Positions 22,483-26,450 of a stretch of DNA of 26,450 nucleotides are shown here, piece after piece. The stretch comes from Candidatus Thorarchaeota archaeon SMTZ1-83 (GTDB lineage Archaea; Asgardarchaeota; Thorarchaeia; Thorarchaeales; Thorarchaeaceae). The stretch's first letter is position 1. Each line of letters begins with the position of its first letter. The position numbers were made by a program, and so were the translations under genes. The notes under the pieces were generated by a model. The model ran no database searches, was not told the DNA's origin, and saw only the letters and a list, made by a program, of their open reading frames with translations. The stretch covers positions 1-26,450 of the forward strand of contig LRSK01000008.1 of assembly GCA_001563325.1 (NCBI GenBank), in the 5' to 3' direction.

Positions 22483-22779
22483 TCATGGCGCGTCTGTGCA
22501 CTCACATGGAACCTTACCACATCTAGAACAAGCATTGTTGTACTTGTTCAGCAGCGCCTCAGAGAGGTCAATGTCAAGCAGGTTGGCCAAGGAGCACAGC
22601 CAAGCGAAGACATCAGCAATCTCATCACTGACCGCAGCCTGACCCTTGTTTCCCAGAATTGCGTCGCTTAGTTCTCCAAGTTCATGAAATGTCCGGAGCA
22701 GTGTACGTTCTATACCGCGTGCCTTGTCACGTTTCAGGTATATGCGGCGCATCAGGTCCTGTGCTTCTTTCGTGTCCAT
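22483..22779 (-). CDS. MazG-like nucleotide pyrophosphohydrolase
   Basis: MazG-type enzymes hydrolyse nucleoside triphosphates to monophosphates and pyrophosphate, often for housecleaning of unwanted nucleotides. This 98-residue protein has the all-alpha pattern with the metal-binding motif T-F-H-E-L-G-E-L-S-D and, after a short loop, D-E-I-A-D-V-F-A-W-L. The C-terminus carries an extra Cys cluster, C-S-R-C-G-K-V-P-C-E-C. An ATG at 22785 is also possible; the ATG at 22779 is better spaced from GGGG. A hairpin-prone sequence with the palindrome GCCTTAAGGC (22799-22808) separates it from glyA upstream. Substrate preference cannot be read from the sequence. Confidence 0.82.
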   Translation of the reverse strand: MDTKEAQDLMRRIYLKRDKARGIERTLLRTFHELGELSDAILGNKGQAAVSDEIADVFAWLCSLANLLDIDLSEALLNKYNNACSRCGKVPCECTDAP

Positions 22780-22815
22780 GTCCATCCCCTGAGAGGTGGC
22801 CTTAAGGCAGGCCTC

Positions 22816-24147
22816 TTACATGAATCTCAGATGTGCATACGCATCGGTCTCAGTGTCAAATGCATAATGCACCTTCTGGTAGTCCTTTCGAAACTCGGAA
22901 ACGTCCGCGGCAACCCTCTTGATATCTTCGCCTTTCATCACAACCCGATGCATGAACTCAGCAACTGCATCCATCTCGGACTCTTTCATTCCCAGACGAG
23001 TCAGCTCGCTTGTTCCCAGCCGGATGCCCCCTGGCGTTCTGTAGTCTCGACCTCTCTTCTTGTCCCATGGTAAGAGGTTCCTGTTGAGGACTACATTCGC
23101 GTCTTCCAGTTGTTCTTCCACAACTCTACCGTCTTTCATCGGAGTCTCAGTCACATCCACAAGGATGGTGTGCGATTCGGTGAAACCCTTGTGTTCTGCA
23201 ATTACTTGCCATCCCCGTTCGTGCAGTGACTGTGCTAATGCTTTGGCATTCTTCAGAATCTGGTCCATGTACTCCACGCCAAACTCCATCAGTTCAGCAA
23301 GAACGACCGCAAGTCCTGCCACATTGTGAAGGTGGTGGTTACTCAGCAGTCCCGGGAATGAAGCCCTCTTGATGGCTTCTGCGAAATCTTCTTTTGCCAA
23401 GACAATTCCATGTTGAGGTCCGGGCATTGTCTTATGAGTGGAGGCCGTCATTATGTCGGCGCCCTCTCCGAAGGGATCTTGGAATCGTTTTGCTGCAATC
23501 AGGCCCGAAACGTGCGCAGAGTCGTAGCCGATTGTCATTCCGTACTCATCTGCAATCTCGCGGAACTCCTTCACTGGATGGGGAAATGGAAACACGCTAC
23601 CACCAAATAGAAGGAACTTGATCTCGTCGCCCTTATCATGAAGCTTCTTGATGAGAGCCATGCTCCCATCAACGTCTATGTTGAACTCTTCATCGTCAAA
23701 GATCCAGTTTCGGACTTTGTGACCTCTAATCTGCCCTGCCGTACCGCCAAGATCTCTCCTTGCATGTGAGATGTGGCCACCATGTGCAATGGAGAGGGCC
23801 ATCATTCTATCACCCGGGTCCATGGTTGCAGTGTACATTGCCAAGTTTGCTACTACGCCAGAGATTGGCCTAACATCCGCAAACTCCGCATTGAACAGTT
23901 TCCTAGCCAGGTCGATTGTAATCAACTCGACCTTATCGATATACTTGCATCCAGCATAGACCCTCTCACCTGGCCAGCCCTCTGCGTAGCGGTCTCGGAA
24001 GTCGCAGACTATGGCCGACCTCACTGCTGGAGAACTGACATTCTCCGAAGCAATCAGATTGAGGGTGTTCTGCATCCATGTGTCATGTTGTTCAATAAGG
24101 TCAAAGACTTGATTGTATAGCTCCTTGTGGTCGCTCAACTCAGACAC
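22816..24147 (-). CDS. glyA: Serine hydroxymethyltransferase
   Basis: GlyA is a pyridoxal-phosphate enzyme that interconverts serine and glycine, passing the hydroxymethyl group to tetrahydrofolate or tetrahydromethanopterin. The 443-residue protein has the PLP lysine in T-A-S-T-H-K-T-M-P-G-P-Q-H-G (Lys239), the N-L-I-A-S-E-N segment near the start, and Y-A-E-G-W-P-G-E-R-V-Y-A-G-C. The C-terminal part contains the R-L-G-T-S-E-L-T-R-L-G-M segment. The start is GTG at 24147, about 44 nt from a TATA-like box. Its role complements GcvT/GcvH, also in this window. A 19-bp copy of its start region recurs at 25215-25233. Confidence 0.97.
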   Translation of the reverse strand: MSELSDHKELYNQVFDLIEQHDTWMQNTLNLIASENVSSPAVRSAIVCDFRDRYAEGWPGERVYAGCKYIDKVELITIDLARKLFNAEFADVRPISGVVANLAMYTATMDPGDRMMALSIAHGGHISHARRDLGGTAGQIRGHKVRNWIFDDEEFNIDVDGSMALIKKLHDKGDEIKFLLFGGSVFPFPHPVKEFREIADEYGMTIGYDSAHVSGLIAAKRFQDPFGEGADIMTASTHKTMPGPQHGIVLAKEDFAEAIKRASFPGLLSNHHLHNVAGLAVVLAELMEFGVEYMDQILKNAKALAQSLHERGWQVIAEHKGFTESHTILVDVTETPMKDGRVVEEQLEDANVVLNRNLLPWDKKRGRDYRTPGGIRLGTSELTRLGMKESEMDAVAEFMHRVVMKGEDIKRVAADVSEFRKDYQKVHYAFDTETDAYAHLRFM

Positions 24148-24151
24148 TCCT
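24133..24151. repeat. 19-bp repeat, copy 1 (glyA start region)
   Basis: GCTCAACTCAGACACTCCT spans the GTG start codon and first codons of glyA (read on the minus strand). An identical 19-mer occurs at 25215-25233, and similarity continues for about 20 more bases on the upstream side of glyA. Confidence 0.6.
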
Positions 24152-24187
24152 ATGTCCCGGCGATGTCTGGCGCTAGATGTGCTCTCG

Positions 24188-24195
24188 TTATATGG
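24188..24195 (-). promoter_or_regulatory. TATA-like box of glyA
   Basis: CATATAAC on the minus strand lies about 44 nt before the GTG at 24147, predicting a leader of roughly 18 nt. Confidence 0.4.
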
Positions 24196-24378
24196 CTTAC
24201 GACACGCACGAAGTTACAATCCGATGAATAACTAGCACAAAGAAACCTAGACCACGATTATCACTCTGGATGCACCTTCGTTCGAAAAGCGTCGCTATCT
24301 AGGAATAGTCGTTGCATGAAACAGGAAGTGTTCTCCTAGACTGACAATCAGACAGGGAAAGAAGAAAGAGTGTAACGA

Positions 24379-24420
24379 GCAATCAACTGATTGCCCGTTT
24401 TCGCAACTTCTGTGAGTTGC
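24379..24420 (-). terminator. Two successive hairpins downstream of ssb
   Basis: Read on the minus strand, the first hairpin pairs GCAACT with AGTTGC (24403-24420, 6-nt loop). The second is the palindrome GCAATC-AGTT-GATTGC (24394-24379). A pyrimidine-rich tract with several T-runs follows (about 24378-24355). This fits a terminator for the ssb transcript. Confidence 0.45.
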
Positions 24421-24448
24421 ATAGAATCGCTAGTGTCGCAAGTGACTT

Positions 24449-24604
24449 CTAGTACCGGCGTCTGCCGCCACTGTAGCCGCCACCACCACGACGGTCTCTG
24501 CCGCCGTAGCCGCCGCCACCGCCGCTATAACCGCCACCGCCACCACGATCACGGCCACCGTAGCTACCACCGCTTCGGCCGCCACCGCCGCCATAGCTCC
24601 TGCG
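24449..24604 (-). repeat. Gly/Arg/Tyr-rich low-complexity coding region
   Basis: The last 51 codons of ssb are a repetitive GGN/CGN/TAY tract. On the plus strand it appears as a run of CCGCC/CCACC units. Short near-identical blocks (S-Y-G-G-R-D-R-G-G-G-G-G-Y and Y-G-G-R-D-R-R-G-G-G-G-Y) suggest internal duplication. Confidence 0.7.
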
Positions 24605-24988
24605 TCGCGAGTCTTCATGCTCCTCGGCAGACATGTCAACATCCATGTTGACCTCGTCTATTGCCTCTTCAGCCTCAGACAGCTCTCCATATCTTCCTAT
24701 GTTGAGTCGTAGGTTGCCTCGGAAAAGACCTGTGTAGCCGTTCTTTAGCGTGTAGGTGTTTCCAATCTCCACTTCGTCGATCTTTGAATCCCAAAGGGGT
24801 ACTGACACGACCCCAGTTGAATCGCCAACTACTGCATCCAGCACGCGATGGCTATCTCCATTGTCACGGGAAGTTACCTCGCGCTCTTCACCAGTCTCCA
24901 TGACCTTGAAGGAAATGGTGACGTTCTTCATTCGTGGCTTCAACTCAGCCACTGTAGCCTCAATAGGCTCTCTATCGTCGTAACTCAT
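24449..24988 (-). CDS. ssb: Single-stranded DNA-binding protein, crenarchaeal SSB type, with RGG/GGY tail
   Basis: The 179-residue protein has one OB fold at about residues 8-105: V-A-E-L-K-P-R-M-K-N-V, then A-V-V-G-D-S-T-G-V-V, V-P-L-W-D, and N-G-Y-T-G-L-F-R-G-N-L-R-L-N-I-G. This resembles Sulfolobus SSB and eukaryotic SOSS-B/hSSB1. An acidic linker follows (E-E-A-I-D-E-V-N-M-D-V-D), then from residue 129 a tail of Gly, Arg, Tyr and Ser with RGG- and GGY-like repeats, ending in R-R-R-Y. Sulfolobus SSB has a shorter Gly/Arg stretch with an acidic end. The ATG at 24988 is the only sensible start. The window's other ssDNA binder is the RPA at the left edge. Confidence 0.93.
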   Translation of the reverse strand: MSYDDREPIEATVAELKPRMKNVTISFKVMETGEEREVTSRDNGDSHRVLDAVVGDSTGVVSVPLWDSKIDEVEIGNTYTLKNGYTGLFRGNLRLNIGRYGELSEAEEAIDEVNMDVDMSAEEHEDSRRRSYGGGGGRSGGSYGGRDRGGGGGYSGGGGGYGGRDRRGGGGYSGGRRRY

Positions 24989-25515
24989 TGTATATACTCT
25001 CTCTTGAGAATAACAGGTCCTACAAAACTAGCGTGATCTTCCGTGGAGTGCGATGTTGGATTGAACCCTCAAAGAAACCATTCTGAAAAGCAGCTTTTTC
25101 GTGGTACTCCTGTACCCTTTTGCCGCGGGAGTTTGCTTATGATGTTATCTATTGGACCTATTCTTGCTAATTGGCTATTGCATCAGACATCAAAGAGATC
25201 AGAGGGAGCTGGTTGCTCAACTCAGACACTCCTCTATCCTGGTGATATGTAACGACAGAGCAAACAAGCTGTACCACGATTCAAAAACATCTGACCAAGA
25301 GTCATTGCCATTGCAGTGTTCAAAGAGTCAGGGGTCCACATTCTGAGGTTCGAGGACAATTATGAGGAGTCCCGAGAATGACACTGTGCCCAATGGAAGA
25401 GGAGAATTGATGACTCTGATGGAGAGGGGGCTGGTTTTACTGTCTTGGGCTAACCTGATTTCCTCGCAAGCCTTAATTTCGTTCACAACTCGGGAGGCGT
25501 GAGCGTGCGCGTGGT
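24989..25515. other. Gene-poor stretch upstream of the last gene
   Basis: This 527-bp region has only short open frames without protein-like composition. It contains the second copy of the 19-bp glyA-start repeat (25215-25233), a weak box C/D RNA-like arrangement (25399-25465), and a TATA-like TTAATTT (25473-25479) for the gene at 25516. The ssb promoter must lie near 25000-25020. I see no tRNA. Confidence 0.6.
25215..25233. repeat. 19-bp repeat, copy 2
   Basis: This is identical to 24133-24151 (glyA start region). The next 21 bases (25234-25254) match 24152-24172 at about 13 positions, mostly with transitions between, which suggests a decayed duplication of the glyA 5' end. Confidence 0.55.
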
Positions 25516-26450
25516 ATGTACGAGGAGATTGACAGAAGCGGTCAGGCAAAATGGATACTTCCTGCGATTATGGGTTTCATTGTAGTTGTTGGATTATTGG
25601 TTGCGAGATTCTTTGGGGATCCTCTGGGAGCTCCTCCGTATAACAATCGAGTTGATGTTGTATTCCTTATTGGTTTTGCACCAGTAGGAGCTTGTCTTCT
25701 AGGGAGTCTATTTGGAGTGCTAAGAAAAAGAGCCACCAAAGTGAATCCAGACCGACTTGAATTCAGTGATGATGTCAGGAATTTGGATGATTTTGGAGAA
25801 GTGTATTATGAAGGAGAATTCAGAACTGGTGAATTGGGAGGTCATCCAGTATATGGATGCGGTTGGGCTATTACTCTAATGCTCACAGTATTCTTGGGAT
25901 TCATGGTTCTTTTCTCAATGGATGTCGTAGGACCTGTAATTGGGTCGATGACGGAAATCGCGCTTGTGGCAGTTTTCTACATAGCAGGGTATGTCACTGC
26001 CTTTAGAGGGGCACCAATGGGAAGCGATTTGGTCAAGGACCCCCTACATCATCGCATTACCAAGTATCTAACAAAATATGATGTGCTTCAGAGTATTACA
26101 CGGTGCGATCTTGTTTCAGAGATTACTGTCAGGTATAAGATAGGAAAAGGCCAGACTCTGAAAGTCATTGACGACATCCGTGTGATCGCTGCAACTGCAA
26201 CGGAACCATCCTTTGCAGTGGAGATTACTATTGAGAGAATGGAAGACATAGGGCCGGAGTATACCTATTATCTTTCGGAGGGACTTGCAACCAAGAAAGA
26301 GGAGATAATTGATGTTGCTGGAAAAGAGGCTCTTCTCATTGTGGATGAAGTTGACATGAACTCATTCATTCGAACTCGTTATGATATGGGAACGCTGAGA
26401 GCTCGATGGAACTTGGGCACACCCGAGAGTCTCTGTGATTTGATGCATGC
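25516..26450 (+). CDS. Membrane protein of unknown function (partial, C-terminus off window)
   Basis: The frame is open from the ATG at 25516 to the window edge, giving 311 residues without a stop. I do not recognise the family. Two hydrophobic helices lie near residues 13-33 and 48-69. A charged loop of about 45 residues follows, then two more helices near 115-134 and 147-163. From residue 165 on the chain is soluble with mixed alpha/beta character, so the protein has a four-helix membrane part and a sizeable soluble domain. Codon use is clearly A/T-ending (many TAT, GAT, GGA, ATT), unlike most genes here, which hints at different origin or low expression. A GGGAGG sequence at 25492-25497 lies too far upstream for a normal ribosome site. 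Confidence 0.75.
   Translation, partial: MYEEIDRSGQAKWILPAIMGFIVVVGLLVARFFGDPLGAPPYNNRVDVVFLIGFAPVGACLLGSLFGVLRKRATKVNPDRLEFSDDVRNLDDFGEVYYEGEFRTGELGGHPVYGCGWAITLMLTVFLGFMVLFSMDVVGPVIGSMTEIALVAVFYIAGYVTAFRGAPMGSDLVKDPLHHRITKYLTKYDVLQSITRCDLVSEITVRYKIGKGQTLKVIDDIRVIAATATEPSFAVEITIERMEDIGPEYTYYLSEGLATKKEEIIDVAGKEALLIVDEVDMNSFIRTRYDMGTLRARWNLGTPESLCDLMH

Larger units (their letters stand above)
24148..24448. other. Gene-free stretch between ssb and glyA
   Basis: This 301-bp region holds the glyA promoter (TATA-like GTTATATGG at 24188-24195) and two hairpins downstream of ssb (24379-24420). I see no convincing gene, tRNA or box C/D RNA in the rest. Confidence 0.6.

Noticed and set aside
24391..24651. 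Plus-strand His/Arg-rich frame of 86 codons
   Set aside because: It is the antisense reading of the Gly-rich ssb tail; its odd composition follows from the repeat.
25043..25252. Plus-strand frame of 69 codons in the gene-poor stretch
   Set aside because: There is no ribosome-binding site, recognisable motif or protein-like composition, and it crosses the decayed glyA-start repeat.
25328..25549. Minus-strand frame of 73 codons
   Set aside because: It overlaps the promoter and start of the better supported gene at 25516 and has no recognisable motif.
1..26450. Mobile elements, CRISPR arrays and inteins
   Set aside because: No transposase, integrase, regularly spaced repeats or split protein families were seen; PolD large subunit and the other replication genes are continuous.

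Overview
The window reads as a chromosomal segment of an archaeon, most likely an Asgard archaeon and perhaps a thorarchaeon. The archaeal evidence is the D-family DNA polymerase large subunit, RadB, CDP-archaeol synthase, MptE, Nop10, aIF2-alpha, L44e, S27e and an archaeal Sec61-beta/SecG. The Asgard assignment is an inference. It rests mainly on a short OST3/OST6-like membrane protein (12826-13179) in the same window as an STT3/AglB oligosaccharyltransferase, plus a possible PAC3/PAC4-like proteasome chaperone. Genes are dense, often overlap or sit back to back, and many begin with GTG or TTG. TATA-like boxes lie roughly 35-50 nt before several starts. I see no rRNA, tRNA, CRISPR array, insertion sequence or prophage.

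Layout. 1-13 kb is mainly an information-processing and DNA-repair region: a multi-OB-fold RPA (partial, runs off the left edge), PolD large subunit, a four-CBS protein, CDP-archaeol synthase, RadB, a RuvC/YqgF-like RNase H-fold protein divergent from radB, an XPD-type Fe-S helicase, a small PAC-like protein, a small zinc-finger protein coupled to topoisomerase I, and then topA. 12.8-19.9 kb holds the OST3/6-like protein, two pterin genes (mptE, folP), glycine-cleavage T and H proteins, and a long STT3/AglB with an unusual C-terminal beta domain. 19.9-21.8 kb is a translation/secretion cluster on the minus strand (rpl44e, rps27e, aif2a, nop10, and separately secG). 21.9-25 kb holds a zinc-ribbon protein, a MazG-like pyrophosphohydrolase, serine hydroxymethyltransferase, and a crenarchaeal-type SSB with an RGG/GGY tail. 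The window ends with a gene-poor stretch of 527 bp and the start of an A+T-richer membrane-protein gene that runs off the right edge.

How the genes fit together. MptE and FolP (pterin cofactor synthesis), GcvT/GcvH and GlyA all feed the exchange of one-carbon units between glycine, serine and a reduced pterin carrier. STT3 and the OST3/6-like protein are likely parts of one membrane N-glycosylation complex, with SecG in the translocon. RPA, SSB, PolD, RadB, XPD helicase, TopA and the RuvC-like protein form a replication/repair set. The most interesting points are the OST3/6 homologue without a thioredoxin domain, the STT3 fused to a CBM9/DOMON-like domain, the RuvC/YqgF-like gene facing radB, the exact 122-residue OB-fold periodicity of the RPA, and several unexplained inverted repeats, notably a long hairpin just after gcvH.
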